Positions 23,787 through 32,717 of a stretch of 49,408 nucleotides of DNA are shown here, piece after piece. Positions within the stretch are counted from its first letter, which is position 1, and the number at the start of each line of letters is the position of its first letter. Made by a program: the position numbers and the translations under genes. This DNA comes from an uncultured Eubacteriales bacterium (GTDB lineage: Bacteria; Bacillota; Clostridia; Peptostreptococcales; Anaerovoracaceae): the NCBI GenBank assembly GCA_902763505.1, contig CACWSO010000016.1:1-49408 (forward strand). The letters are read 5' to 3'. The notes below the pieces were generated by a model, which saw nothing but the letters and a program-made list of their open reading frames with translations, was not told the origin of the DNA and did not search any database.

Positions 23787-24921
23787 AGATAATTCTTTCT
23801 CTAATCACACCTGCAACCTGCAGATCAATCGTCTTATCTTCCAGATCAGCCAGAATGTAGGAGTATTCACCGCGTGTTGCAGAAACGACGTTAGCAAGTT
23901 GCAGCTCATTGAGCTTGAACATAACATCTGACTCTGCGCTGGCTTTGCAGATGACGGAGAGACGAGGGCAGTCCTTCTTCGGTCCCAGTGATAAAGCCGG
24001 CATGTTGACGGAGTTTCTGATGTTGCCGTTTTCAATGTAATCCATAACCTGTGTGACAGCCATTGTTGCGCAGTTGTCTTCTGCTTCTGCGGAGGAAGCG
24101 CCCAGATGCGGCAGCACGATGATTCCAGGTTCATCTGAATTCAGCACGGCATCATCTGCGAAGTCTGTCACGTACTTAGCGATCTTACCGGATGCGAGAG
24201 CAGCCAGAAGATCATCATCGTTCATCAGTTTGTCACGTGCGAAGTTCAGGAAGATCACGCCGTCCTTCATCTGCGCGAATGCTTCTGCGTTCATCATACC
24301 CTTTGTAGCATCGTTGGCAGGTACGTGGATGGAGACGTAATCGCATTCCGGATAGAGCTGAGCCAGATCATCGACGACCTTCACTTCAGCAGGGAGCTGT
24401 GCCTTGACTGCATCTGTCAGAAACGCATCATATCCGATGACGTTCATGCCGAGGGCCAATGCGGAGTCTGCTACGAGACGGCCGATTGCGCCCAGGCCGA
24501 TGATGCCCAGAGTCTTGCCCATGATTTCTGTACCGGCAAACTGGCCTTTGCCTTTTTCGATCTGTTTGCCAACGCCTTCGCTGCCTTTGAGCGTCTTAGC
24601 CCATGCGATTCCGTCAGGTACGTTACGAGCTGCCATGATCATTCCGCAGATGCACAGCTCTTTGACTGCGTTTGCATTTGCGCCGGGAGCGTTGAATACA
24701 ACGATGCCGAGTTCGCTGCATCTGTCGACAGGAACGTTGTTTGTGCCTGCACCGGCTCTGCCGATGGCAAGGAGTTCATCTGAGAAATCCATCTCATGCA
24801 TGTCATAGCTTCTGAGAATGATTCCGTGTGCCTCGTTCTGATCCTCAACGATTACATAATCGTCGGTGAGATTGTTCAGACCTACAGGGGAAATTTTGTT
24901 GAAAGTTCCGATTTTGTACAT
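23785..24921 (-). CDS. serA: D-3-phosphoglycerate dehydrogenase
   Basis: This 378-residue D-isomer-specific 2-hydroxyacid dehydrogenase makes 3-phosphohydroxypyruvate, the first step of serine synthesis. Elements are GRAGAGTNNVPVDRC (substrate region), the NAD site LGIIGLGAIGRLVADSA (near 140), FLNFARDKLMNDDDL (catalytic Arg region) and LPHLGASSAEAE (catalytic His). About 65 C-terminal residues (CPRLSVICKASAESD onward) look like a reduced ACT-type regulatory domain, shorter than in E. coli SerA. It is divergent from serC, and no serB is in the window. AGAGGTGA precedes the ATG. Confidence 0.94.
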   Translation of the reverse strand: MYKIGTFNKISPVGLNNLTDDYVIVEDQNEAHGIILRSYDMHEMDFSDELLAIGRAGAGTNNVPVDRCSELGIVVFNAPGANANAVKELCICGMIMAARNVPDGIAWAKTLKGSEGVGKQIEKGKGQFAGTEIMGKTLGIIGLGAIGRLVADSALALGMNVIGYDAFLTDAVKAQLPAEVKVVDDLAQLYPECDYVSIHVPANDATKGMMNAEAFAQMKDGVIFLNFARDKLMNDDDLLAALASGKIAKYVTDFADDAVLNSDEPGIIVLPHLGASSAEAEDNCATMAVTQVMDYIENGNIRNSVNMPALSLGPKKDCPRLSVICKASAESDVMFKLNELQLANVVSATRGEYSYILADLEDKTIDLQVAGVIRERII

Positions 24922-24948
24922 TTATGTCACCTCTTTATTTTAAATACA

Positions 24949-24962
24949 CCGGCATAGGCCGG
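24949..24962 (-). promoter_or_regulatory. Small GC hairpin in the serA leader
   Basis: CCGGC/GCCGG with a 4-base loop lies about 28 bases upstream of the serA ATG, in an otherwise AT-rich leader. Function unknown; it could affect translation or be fortuitous. Confidence 0.35.
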
Positions 24963-25052
24963 AGGTTCTAATTACCTGAAAGATATTCTAACATAAATGA
25001 AGCGAAATATGGGATAAAAAACAAAATACACGCACAAAAGAATCGCGCTCCA

Positions 25053-25061
25053 TGATATAAT
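25053..25061 (+). promoter_or_regulatory. Extended -10 promoter of serC
   Basis: TGA-TATAAT is a perfect extended -10 about 68 bases before serC, with a weak -35. It would drive serC and the two genes behind it. Confidence 0.5.
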
Positions 25062-25129
25062 GATTTTGCATCATAATAATGAATAGAAACAGATAAATTT
25101 TTATAATCTAATACACGGAGGTAACAATA

Positions 25130-26218
25130 ATGAAAGAAAGAGCTTATAACTTTTCGGCAGGTCCATCCATGCTTCCGGAAGAAGTTATCAGAGACGTCGC
25201 TGACAATCTTCTGAACTACCATGAGTGTGGTGAGTCCGTCATGGAAATGTCACACAGATCAGCAGAATTCAAAGAGATCCTGGCTGATGCAGAAGCGAAC
25301 CTCAGAGACATTATGAACATTCCTGATAACTACAAGGTCATGTTCATCCAGGGCGGAGGAACACTGCAGTTTGCGATGGTTCCGCTGAATCTGGCTGTAA
25401 ATACGAAGAAGATCGACTTCCTTCTGACAGGAAACTGGGCGAAGAAAGCATACAAAGAAGCAGTTAAGATGGGATACGACGCAAAGGTCGTCGCATCATC
25501 AGAGGAAGATACTTTCACATATATTCCTAAGGTCGAGAAGGGTGACTTCAGAGAAGATGCGGATTATGTTCACATCTGCTTCAACAATACAATTTACGGA
25601 ACACACTTCCCATACATCCCGGATACGGGAGACATTCCGCTCGTAGCTGACATGTCATCCTGCATCCTCTCAGAGGAAGTAGATGTTACGAAGTTCGGCA
25701 TCATCTGGGCAGGCGTTCAGAAGAACATCGCACCATCAGGCGTAGCGATTGCAATCGTAAGAGAAGATCTGATCGGCAAAGCAGCAGCAGATATTCCTAC
25801 TTATCTCGATTACCAGATCCATGCTGAGAACGATTCCGCATACAACACTCCGAACTGCTTCTCAATCTATGTAGCAGGCGAAGTATTCAAGTATCTGAAG
25901 AGAAACGGCGGACTGGCCGCCATGAATGAGAAGAACGTCAGAAAGGCAGCCAAACTCTACGATTACATCGACGGCAGCGGCTACTACAAGTGCCCTGTAA
26001 GAAAAGAAGACAGATCTCTGATGAACGTTGTCTTCGTCATCGGCGACAAGGACATCGAGAAGAAATTTGTTGCTGACGCAAAGGCAGCAGGTCTGCACAA
26101 TCTCGGCGGACACAGATCCATCGGCGGAATGAGAGCTTCGATCTACAACGCTATGCCGGAAGAAGGTATCGATGCACTGATCGAATTCATGGAGAAATTC
26201 AAAGCGGAAAACGCATAA
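25130..26218 (+). CDS. serC: Phosphoserine aminotransferase
   Basis: This 362-residue PLP enzyme converts 3-phosphohydroxypyruvate and glutamate to phosphoserine. It opens with YNFSAGPSMLPEEV, the family start. MSHRSAEFKEI and IQGGGTLQFAMVPLNL are further signatures, the PLP lysine is in IWAGVQKNIAPSG (near 199), and the C-terminus has GHRSIGGMRASIYNAMP. The start follows CACGGAGG. It is divergent from serA, so the two serine steps are probably co-controlled from the 208-base gap between them. The next gene is only 16 bases downstream. Confidence 0.97.
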   Translation: MKERAYNFSAGPSMLPEEVIRDVADNLLNYHECGESVMEMSHRSAEFKEILADAEANLRDIMNIPDNYKVMFIQGGGTLQFAMVPLNLAVNTKKIDFLLTGNWAKKAYKEAVKMGYDAKVVASSEEDTFTYIPKVEKGDFREDADYVHICFNNTIYGTHFPYIPDTGDIPLVADMSSCILSEEVDVTKFGIIWAGVQKNIAPSGVAIAIVREDLIGKAAADIPTYLDYQIHAENDSAYNTPNCFSIYVAGEVFKYLKRNGGLAAMNEKNVRKAAKLYDYIDGSGYYKCPVRKEDRSLMNVVFVIGDKDIEKKFVADAKAAGLHNLGGHRSIGGMRASIYNAMPEEGIDALIEFMEKFKAENA

Positions 26219-26234
26219 AAGATCAAGAAAGAAC

Positions 26235-27770
26235 ATGGAGAACAGAAAGCATAAGATAATTAAAAGTCTGACAGCATTTGTTTTCGCGGCGGCACTGGCT
26301 CTTACAGGGACAGTGCCGTCTTTTGCAGCAGAGAAAACCTTCGAAGGGGCCGGAGAGTTTCCTGACACGACATCAACTTCTGTCATTGTGATGGATGCCG
26401 GCAGCGGAGAAGTGCTGTACGAGAAAGACGCCCACAAAAAGAGAGACCCGGCGAGCATGACGAAAATCCTGAATCTGCTCGTGTGTCTGGACACCCTTGA
26501 CTTCGATCAGGAAGTGACAGTGGAGAAAAATACGACGGGCGAGGGCACAGACATCAATCTTCAGAAGGGCGAGAAGATCACCATACGCAATCTCGCTTAC
26601 GGGATGATGCTGGCTTCTGCAAACGATGCGGCTGAGTATCTGGGATATCTGGCAGGAGACGGAGATATCGATGCATTTTGCGACATGATGGATGCAAAAG
26701 CAAAATCCCTCGGCGCGACAGACACGGATTACAAGAATCCGAATGGGCTGAACCCGGACAAAGTGAACAACGTCACGACGGCTTATGACCTTGCCCTGAT
26801 GGTAAGAGAAGGCATGAAGGACAAGCGCTTCAGAGAGATCGTCGGCACCAGAGAGTATACGATCGACGCCACGAACAAGTCGAAGAAGCGGAAACTCCAC
26901 AATTCGAACATGTGCCTCTACAGCGAAGAAATTCAGAAGGTCGCTGACGGCGACAAAGAGGCTCTGAAGAAATACATAGAGAAGTACAAGAGCAACCCGG
27001 ACAACTATGTTCCGGAAGACGAGGCGGAGCTGCCGGATATCGTGCGGAATGCTGCAAAGGCAAGAGCAGAGCTGATGTACAAGCCTTGCATTGGTGTGAA
27101 GACCGGATACACCAGCTCAGCCGGAGACTGCTTTGCCGGTTTTGCGAAAAAAGGCGACATGGAAATCATTGCGGTCGTCATGAATGCACCGCATGCGAAG
27201 AACAAATTCCAGGATGTGAAGAAACTCTGGAAGTATTCGTTTGCTAACTTCAAAAGCTACACCGCCCAGAGCTCTGATGATTTCAAGTATCAGATGAAGG
27301 TGAAGAGAGGGTCGCTGAGAGAAGTTGATCTGGGCATCAAGAATGACCTCAAAGTCACAGCACTGAAGAGGGACAATCCGGAAGAAACCGTCACCACCGA
27401 AGTGGAATTGACTGAGGAGAAACCGATGGCACCTGTGAAGAAGGGGGCTGTCGTTGGAAGACTCGTGGCATATGAAAATGGAGAGGAAGTCTCCAGTCAG
27501 GATCTGATTTCCCTCGAAACGGCGGAGGAAGGTGGACCGTTGTCATACATCGGCATCGCGGATGAAGACGTGCCGAAGTTCTTCATCCTGCTCGGACTGG
27601 CGATCGTGGTTCTGATCATCGTACGGTATATGATCAAGACATCAAAAAAGAACAAAGCGAGAAGACGCAGACGCGCCGAACGGAGAGAAGCCGAGAAGCG
27701 GGAAGCTGAACAAAGAGAACCAAAAAGAGAGACAATAAGAAGAGACAATGAACGTTCCGGAAAACATTAA
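26235..27770 (+). CDS. D-alanyl-D-alanine carboxypeptidase (peptidase S11, DacF/PBP5-like)
   Basis: This 511-residue secreted and membrane-tethered penicillin-binding protein trims the terminal D-Ala from peptidoglycan side chains. A signal peptide (AFVFAAALALTGTVPSFAA) is followed by the three active-site motifs SMTK (S74-K77), SAN (128-130) and KTG (289-291). About 50 extra residues, charged and helical in character (roughly 228-280), lie between LHNSN and GVKTG, where relatives have a short loop. A C-terminal beta domain is followed by one membrane helix (FFILLGLAIVVLIIV) and a highly charged Arg/Glu tail of about 45 residues. That C-terminal anchor differs from the amphipathic helix of classical PBP5. 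Its end overlaps uvrC by 23 bases. Confidence 0.92.
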   Translation: MENRKHKIIKSLTAFVFAAALALTGTVPSFAAEKTFEGAGEFPDTTSTSVIVMDAGSGEVLYEKDAHKKRDPASMTKILNLLVCLDTLDFDQEVTVEKNTTGEGTDINLQKGEKITIRNLAYGMMLASANDAAEYLGYLAGDGDIDAFCDMMDAKAKSLGATDTDYKNPNGLNPDKVNNVTTAYDLALMVREGMKDKRFREIVGTREYTIDATNKSKKRKLHNSNMCLYSEEIQKVADGDKEALKKYIEKYKSNPDNYVPEDEAELPDIVRNAAKARAELMYKPCIGVKTGYTSSAGDCFAGFAKKGDMEIIAVVMNAPHAKNKFQDVKKLWKYSFANFKSYTAQSSDDFKYQMKVKRGSLREVDLGIKNDLKVTALKRDNPEETVTTEVELTEEKPMAPVKKGAVVGRLVAYENGEEVSSQDLISLETAEEGGPLSYIGIADEDVPKFFILLGLAIVVLIIVRYMIKTSKKNKARRRRRAERREAEKREAEQREPKRETIRRDNERSGKH

Positions 27771-29676
27771 GGAAGCGCTCAAACAACTGCCGGATACGCC
27801 GGGAGTTTATATGCACAAAGATAGCCTTGGCAACGTCATCTACGTTGGCAAGGCTATTAGTCTGCGAAACCGCGTGCGGCAGTACTTCCAGTCGTCGCGG
27901 AACATGGATCCGAAGGTTCGGAGCATGGTCAGCCAGATCAGCGAGTTCGAATACATCACCGTGGACAGCGAGATGGAAGCGTTGATTTTGGAATGCAACC
28001 TCATCAAAAAACACCGGCCGAAGTACAACATCCTGCTCCGGGACGACAAGTCCTATCCTTATATAAAGGTAACAAACGAAGAATGGCCGCGAGTCATTAA
28101 GACCCGGAACGTGCGCAAAGACGGCGGCAGCTACTTCGGACCTTACAGCGATGCAGGTTCGGTGAACCGGATCGTGGATCTGCTCAATTCCAGTTTTGCC
28201 TTGAAACGGTGCAGCGCGGTTGCTTTCCCGCAAGGATTTCGGCCATGTCTCAATTACCATATCAACCAGTGCAGGGGAATCTGCACGGGAAGCGTGAGCC
28301 GCGAGGAGTACGATGAAGCCGTCGCAGGTGCAGTTGATTTTTTGCGCGGACATTCAGCGCCTCTGATCAGCACCATAAAAAAGCGCATGAAGGAAGCTTC
28401 GGACAGACTGGATTATGAGGAAGCGGCAGAATACCGCGATTACATCGCCGCAGCGGAAGCGCTCAACGAAACGCAGCGTGTCGTCCTGCATCATTCCAAT
28501 GAAGCGGATATCATCGTGCGCGTCGGAAAAGACGACAAAGCCACCGATTCATTTGCGGTCTTCTCCGTGCGGGAAGGGAAACTCGTGGAGCGGGAAACCT
28601 TCAGCATGGATATGTCTTCCTCCATAGATAGCGACAGCAAAAGCATTCTGGAGGCATTCATTAATCAGCACTACAGCAGAGTGCCGGATGTTCCGCGGGA
28701 GATCATCGTAGCGCAGCTGCCATCGGGCAGCGCTGTGCTGGAACAGTATCTTTCCGAAATCTCAGCTCACAGCGTGAAGATTTTGAAGCCGGAGCGCGGC
28801 GAGAAGAAGGCGCTTCTGAAACTGGCGTTAAATGATGCGGCAGTTCTTGCGGAGACCATTGACAGAAAAGCAAAAGCAGCCGCGGAGAGAAGAGATGAAC
28901 TGGGTAGAGAAATCTGGGACGTCCTCTGCGCCATGGGAGCGGAGTCCGGTCCATACGACGGCCGACAGTTCAGAGCAGAGGCTTATGACATATCCAACAC
29001 CAACGGCATCGATACCGTCGGGGCGATGGTCGTTTACGAAGGCCTGAAAGCGGATAAGCAGAGTTATCGTAAGTTCCGCGTTAGGACAGTGGAAGGACAA
29101 GACGACTACGCCTCCATGCGGGAAGTGTTGTCGAGAAGATTCCTGCGGGTCTTCAGCGGGGACGACAAGTTCGCAGTCCTGCCGGATATCATTTTCATGG
29201 ACGGCGGCAAAGGTCACGTCACCACGGCGCTCGAAGTGACAGAGGCAACAGGCTTCGACATTCCTGTCGTCGGCATGGTGAAGGACGATCACCACAGAAC
29301 ACGCGGGCTGATCGTGCGCCGACCAGATGGAGAGGAATGGATCGAGATCACACTGGCAGATAAGCCGCTGCTCTATAAATATATCGGTACGATGCAGGAG
29401 GAAGTGCATCGATTCGCGATCACATACCACCGCAAACTGCGGAGCAAAAAACTGGAGCACTCCGTACTGGACGAAATCGAAGGCATCGGACCAAAGCGCC
29501 GGAAAGCCCTGCTTGCTGCCTTTGGAAGCGTAAAGGAGATCAAGAAGATTGCCACGGGCAGTAAAACTGGCAGCGACGCAGGGATTGCAGATGGCCCTGT
29601 AGAACGCCTCGCACGCGTGGACGGCATGGACCGGAGAGCGGCCGAAAAGGTTATCGCATTTTTCAAGAACAGGTGA
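27748..29676 (+). CDS. uvrC: UvrABC system protein C
   Basis: This 642-residue dual-incision nuclease acts in nucleotide excision repair. The N-terminal GIY-YIG domain is visible as TPGVYMHKDSLGNVIYVGKA. A Cys cluster segment (CLNYHINQCRGICTG) follows, then the UVR motif (RLDYEEAAEYRDYI). The RNase H-like 5' nuclease domain has AYDISNTNGIDTVGAMVVYE and IFMDGGKGH, and a C-terminal helix-hairpin-helix reads IEGIGPKRRKALLAAFGS. Length is slightly above the usual 590-620. The start lies inside the carboxypeptidase tail and implies translational coupling. No uvrA or uvrB is in the window. Confidence 0.96.
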   Translation: MNVPENIKEALKQLPDTPGVYMHKDSLGNVIYVGKAISLRNRVRQYFQSSRNMDPKVRSMVSQISEFEYITVDSEMEALILECNLIKKHRPKYNILLRDDKSYPYIKVTNEEWPRVIKTRNVRKDGGSYFGPYSDAGSVNRIVDLLNSSFALKRCSAVAFPQGFRPCLNYHINQCRGICTGSVSREEYDEAVAGAVDFLRGHSAPLISTIKKRMKEASDRLDYEEAAEYRDYIAAAEALNETQRVVLHHSNEADIIVRVGKDDKATDSFAVFSVREGKLVERETFSMDMSSSIDSDSKSILEAFINQHYSRVPDVPREIIVAQLPSGSAVLEQYLSEISAHSVKILKPERGEKKALLKLALNDAAVLAETIDRKAKAAAERRDELGREIWDVLCAMGAESGPYDGRQFRAEAYDISNTNGIDTVGAMVVYEGLKADKQSYRKFRVRTVEGQDDYASMREVLSRRFLRVFSGDDKFAVLPDIIFMDGGKGHVTTALEVTEATGFDIPVVGMVKDDHHRTRGLIVRRPDGEEWIEITLADKPLLYKYIGTMQEEVHRFAITYHRKLRSKKLEHSVLDEIEGIGPKRRKALLAAFGSVKEIKKIATGSKTGSDAGIADGPVERLARVDGMDRRAAEKVIAFFKNR

Positions 29677-29727
29677 AGCGGAAGAAGATTCGACAGGGGA
29701 GCGGAATAGCCAGGAACAAACTTAATG

Positions 29728-29756
29728 TTGTGAAAAACACTCACTGATGGTATAGT
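29728..29756 (+). promoter_or_regulatory. Promoter of the DUF1292 gene
   Basis: TTGTGA - 17 bp - TATAGT, with an extended TGG before the -10. It is placed 43 bases upstream of the small gene. Confidence 0.7.
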
Positions 29757-29798
29757 AACCCTATCACAAAAGACGAAAACCGAAAGGAGAAATATAAT

Positions 29799-30080
29799 AT
29801 GGCAGAAGACAAAGAATTATACGGATACGAAGAGGACGATATCATCACTCTGGAGTATGACAACGGTGAGGAAGAAGAGTGCGGAATCGTAGGCGTATTC
29901 GATGTGGACGGCAAGGATTACATCGCGCTGAATCCACTGGGAACCGGAGAGGTATACATCTACGGATACAAAGAGTATGAAGAGGATTTCGAATTGATCG
30001 ATGATCTTACGGACGAAGAATTCGAGAAAGCGATCAAAGAGTTTGAAAGCCTGATTGACGCTGAGCTCATTGAACAGTAA
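29799..30080 (+). CDS. DUF1292 family small acidic protein
   Basis: This 93-residue, strongly acidic protein has the DUF1292 core: DIITLEYDNGEEEECGIVGV, then YIALNPLGTGEVYIYGYKEY and an acidic end (LIDDLTDEEFEKAIKEF). The family is widespread in Firmicutes, often beside yrrK and yrvM-type genes, and has no assigned biochemical role. Here it is monocistronic with a clear promoter and terminator and an AAAGGAG site. The beta-rich core with glycine turns suggests a small globular protein. No further function can be read from the sequence. Confidence 0.88.
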   Translation: MAEDKELYGYEEDDIITLEYDNGEEEECGIVGVFDVDGKDYIALNPLGTGEVYIYGYKEYEEDFELIDDLTDEEFEKAIKEFESLIDAELIEQ

Positions 30081-30108
30081 GTGCAGCAAGCAAAAGCAAC
30101 AAAGATGA

Positions 30109-30137
30109 ATAGGCGCCAAAGGGCGTCTATTTCTTTT
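30109..30137 (+). terminator. Terminator of the DUF1292 gene
   Basis: ATAGGCGCC/GGCGTCTAT is a 9-bp stem including one G-U pair, with a 4-base AAAG loop, followed by TTCTTTT. Confidence 0.82.
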
Positions 30138-30189
30138 ATAAGAGAGATTCTATAAAGGAATTCATTCATAAAGGAAGAAGGTAGTTTTC

Positions 30190-30927
30190 ATGAAGGTGGA
30201 ACAGGAGTTTTTCATCGGCGTACTTGATGTGGATGCTGAAAAGAGAGTGAAAAATACTGCTCTATTGCATATTCTTTCGGACATGTCCATGTATCACGGA
30301 GTCGTTGCAGGCCACACAAAGCCCGACCGCAAGAGCGACATTTCCTGGATTGTGTTGAACTGGATCATGAAGGTGTATCGCAGACCGACCATGTTCAGCA
30401 CGGTGCGGGCAGTGACGTGGGCGAGAGATTATACGAGAACACGGGCGACCCGTGACTACATCATCTACGATGAAGAAGATAATATTGTGGCAGAAGCGAT
30501 TTCGGAATGGGTCGCGGTGGATGTTGCTACTGGCAAACTTCTGCGCCTCACGCCGGAATTGGTGGCGCCATTTGAGATGGAGCCGGAAAGCAAAACGATT
30601 ACGGATTATGAGATCCCATCTCTGCGCCACATTGATTCAAATGTACAGATCAGGGGTGAGATGGAAATCAACCGCATGATGTTCGATTACAACGGCCATG
30701 TACACAACAGCGTGTATCTGGATCTGGCGCAGCAGATTCTGCCGGAAGAACAGTATCACCACAAATTTAAAGAAGTGGTGATACTCTATAAACACGGTAT
30801 CACCACTCAGGGTAAAGTTCTGCTGGAATATTCAGTTGAGGACGACCGCCACATCGTTGCGATCCGACAGGAGTCGGACAACCAACTGCATGCGTTAGTC
30901 ATTTTTTCTGATGGAACATCTGATTAG
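30190..30927 (+). CDS. Acyl-ACP thioesterase (FatA/FatB-like, two hot-dog domains)
   Basis: The 245-residue protein has two hot-dog folds in tandem. The N-terminal half has SWIVLNWIMKVYRRPTMFST, WARDYTRTRATRDYIIYDEE and ISEWVAVDVATGKLLRL. The C-terminal half has MMFDYNGHVHNSVYLDLAQQ, where the Asp, Asn and His correspond to the active-site residues of the plant enzymes (family wording NxHVNNxxY). It would release free fatty acids from acyl carrier protein in the cytoplasm. The length matches bacterial members. The stop codon overlaps that of dapB on the other strand. An acyl-CoA ligase at 36198 could re-activate the product, but the two genes are not in one operon. Confidence 0.87.
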   Translation: MKVEQEFFIGVLDVDAEKRVKNTALLHILSDMSMYHGVVAGHTKPDRKSDISWIVLNWIMKVYRRPTMFSTVRAVTWARDYTRTRATRDYIIYDEEDNIVAEAISEWVAVDVATGKLLRLTPELVAPFEMEPESKTITDYEIPSLRHIDSNVQIRGEMEINRMMFDYNGHVHNSVYLDLAQQILPEEQYHHKFKEVVILYKHGITTQGKVLLEYSVEDDRHIVAIRQESDNQLHALVIFSDGTSD

Positions 30928-31637
30928 TCGAACAGCAGTGTTTCCATCGTGTAGAGGCCAGGTTCTTTTTCGATGAGTTTCCTGGCTGCGGCGATGGCGC
31001 CGTCTACTAAAATCTGACGGCTGCCCGCCTTGTGGGTAATCTCAAAAACTTCATCATTTCCGAAGAAGTCGACGCGGTGTTCGCCCGTAACAGTGCCGCC
31101 GCGCAGGGCGTGCATGCCGATTTCACGGCTGGTGCGTTCGCCGCAGTTTCCGCTTCTTCCGTAGACGCGTTCATACTCGCCTTCCGGATCGATCACATCA
31201 GCGAGGGATTTGGCAGTGCCGCTTGGAGCGTCTACTTTTTTATTGTGATGCGTTTCTGTGATTTCAATGTCCCAGTCAGGAAGAGCCGCCTTGACCTGCG
31301 GCAGAATGTGCATGAACAGATTGATGCCCAGAGAATAATTTGACGCCCAGATAACAGGGACCTTTTTCGCAAGCTCAGCCAGAAGCTGATGCTGTTCTTC
31401 TGTCATATTGGTGGTTCCGCTCAGCAGCGGTGTTTCTGTGCGGGCGGCATAAGCTACCACTGTATCAGTCAGAGACGGATTGCTGAAATCCATAATAACA
31501 TCTGCAATTTTTTTATCGGAATTCAGATTCTCAACATTCTCGATGTCGATCCATCCGGCGATTTCATCGCCTGCCTTTACAAGGGTATCTTCAATCAGCC
31601 GGCCCATGCGGCCGTAACCAGTGATCAAAACTTTCAT
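30924..31637 (-). CDS. dapB: 4-hydroxy-tetrahydrodipicolinate reductase
   Basis: This 237-residue enzyme carries out the second step of the diaminopimelate/lysine branch. The NAD(P) motif is ITGYGRMGRLIEDTL (near 5-19). The signature ETHHNKKVDAPSGTA (near 145) holds the catalytic His-His and Lys. GEHRVDFFGNDEVFEITHKA follows. It is shorter than the E. coli protein (about 270), as in other compact clostridial forms. AAGGAG precedes the ATG, and the gene sits 12 bases after dapA in the same unit. Its stop codon overlaps the convergent thioesterase stop, with no terminator between. Confidence 0.95.
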   Translation of the reverse strand: MKVLITGYGRMGRLIEDTLVKAGDEIAGWIDIENVENLNSDKKIADVIMDFSNPSLTDTVVAYAARTETPLLSGTTNMTEEQHQLLAELAKKVPVIWASNYSLGINLFMHILPQVKAALPDWDIEITETHHNKKVDAPSGTAKSLADVIDPEGEYERVYGRSGNCGERTSREIGMHALRGGTVTGEHRVDFFGNDEVFEITHKAGSRQILVDGAIAAARKLIEKEPGLYTMETLLFD

Positions 31638-31649
31638 TCTTGTATCTCC

Positions 31650-32543
31650 TTAGATGATTCCCAGCTTCTGCATTTCAGCACGCAGGATTTCTCTGTTGGC
31701 ATCGCTCATCGGGCAAAGCGGCATTCTGAATCCGCCGACGCCCATGCCTGCCATGTTCATGGCTTCCTTGATCGGAATCGGATTGACTTCAATGAAGAAG
31801 TCGTTAATCAGTGTCATATATTCGAGCTGCATGTCGATGGCTTTCTGTGTATTGCCTTCCAGGAATGCATGGGTCATTTCCACAGTCTTATCCGGCTGCA
31901 GGTTCGCCCATACGGAGATGCAGCCTGCGCCGCCGAGCGCCATCATCGGGATGGTGATATCATCGTTGCCGCTCCAGATGTTGAAGTCCATGTCCTTTGT
32001 TGCCTTTGCAAGTTTGGCTACATAGCTCATGTCGCCGGTCGCTTCCTTGACGCCTGCGATGTTGTCCTTCTTGGCGAGTTCCGTCATGACATCGATCGGA
32101 ATGTTGATGCCGGTTCTGCCCGGAATGTTGTAGACGACAACCGGAATATCTACAGAGTCTGCTACGTCAGCGATATGGTGGTAGAGACCCGTCTTGTTGG
32201 CTTTGTTGTAGTACGGTGAGATGCAGAGCAACGCATCAACACCAGCGTCTGCGAATCTCTTGGCCTTTTCAAATGAAGTCCTTGTATCGTTGGAGCCGGC
32301 ATTTGCCATCAGCGGCATCCTGCCTTTGCAGACCTCAACGCTGCGCTTGACGATTTCGTAGTCCTCTTCCCAGGTGAACGTTGGTGATTCACTGGTCGTG
32401 CCGAGAATCAGAACGCAGTCCGTCTTGTTCGCAATGTGGAACTCGAGCAGTTCTTCGAGCTTGTCGTAGTTAATGCTCTTGTCTTCGTTGAACGGTGTGA
32501 TCAGGGCTACCATTGAGCCTTTTATATCAAAGCTGCTTGCCAT
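31650..32543 (-). CDS. dapA: 4-hydroxy-tetrahydrodipicolinate synthase
   Basis: This 297-residue TIM-barrel aldolase condenses pyruvate with aspartate semialdehyde. Motifs are MVALITPFNEDKSINYDKL, LGTTSESPTF, SPYYNKANKTG (catalytic Tyr) and NIPGRTGINI. The Schiff-base lysine lies in GVKEATGD. The ATG at 32543 is chosen because an AGGAGG site lies 7 bases upstream of it and the length then fits the family. A longer in-frame start at 32624 would place the promoter inside the coding region. It is followed by dapB and divergent from murE, so lysine/DAP synthesis and DAP incorporation start from one shared gap. Confidence 0.96.
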   Translation of the reverse strand: MASSFDIKGSMVALITPFNEDKSINYDKLEELLEFHIANKTDCVLILGTTSESPTFTWEEDYEIVKRSVEVCKGRMPLMANAGSNDTRTSFEKAKRFADAGVDALLCISPYYNKANKTGLYHHIADVADSVDIPVVVYNIPGRTGINIPIDVMTELAKKDNIAGVKEATGDMSYVAKLAKATKDMDFNIWSGNDDITIPMMALGGAGCISVWANLQPDKTVEMTHAFLEGNTQKAIDMQLEYMTLINDFFIEVNPIPIKEAMNMAGMGVGGFRMPLCPMSDANREILRAEMQKLGII

Positions 32544-32606
32544 ATCAATACCTCCTAAAAATAATTGTCTGCAGTACAAAACCATGAAACCCATGATTTC
32601 GTTTAT

Positions 32607-32635
32607 ATTATACAACAAAACCACTAGATGTTGAA
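32607..32635 (-). promoter_or_regulatory. Promoter of dapA-dapB
   Basis: The minus strand reads TTCAAC - 17 bp - TATAAT, about 65 bases before the dapA ATG. Confidence 0.55.
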
Positions 32636-32647
32636 TAACTAAGATTC

Positions 32648-32676
32648 TTAAAGATTGTAATGTTTTGTGTTATAAT
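32648..32676 (+). promoter_or_regulatory. Promoter of murE
   Basis: TTAAAG - 17 bp - TATAAT with an extended TGT before the -10. The predicted start near 32683 leaves about 35 bases before the preferred murE ATG. Confidence 0.6.
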
Positions 32677-32717
32677 CATCATGGATTATTATTGCAATGG
32701 AGGCAAATGAAAATACA

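Noticed and set aside
24922-25129. Riboswitch or T-box in the serA-serC gap
   Set aside because: Only a 5-bp hairpin and promoter-like boxes were found; no conserved T-box sequence or riboswitch core is visible.
32544-32624. Longer dapA start at 32624
   Set aside because: The added 27 residues are outside the family, the promoter lies inside them, and AGGAGG precedes the ATG at 32543.
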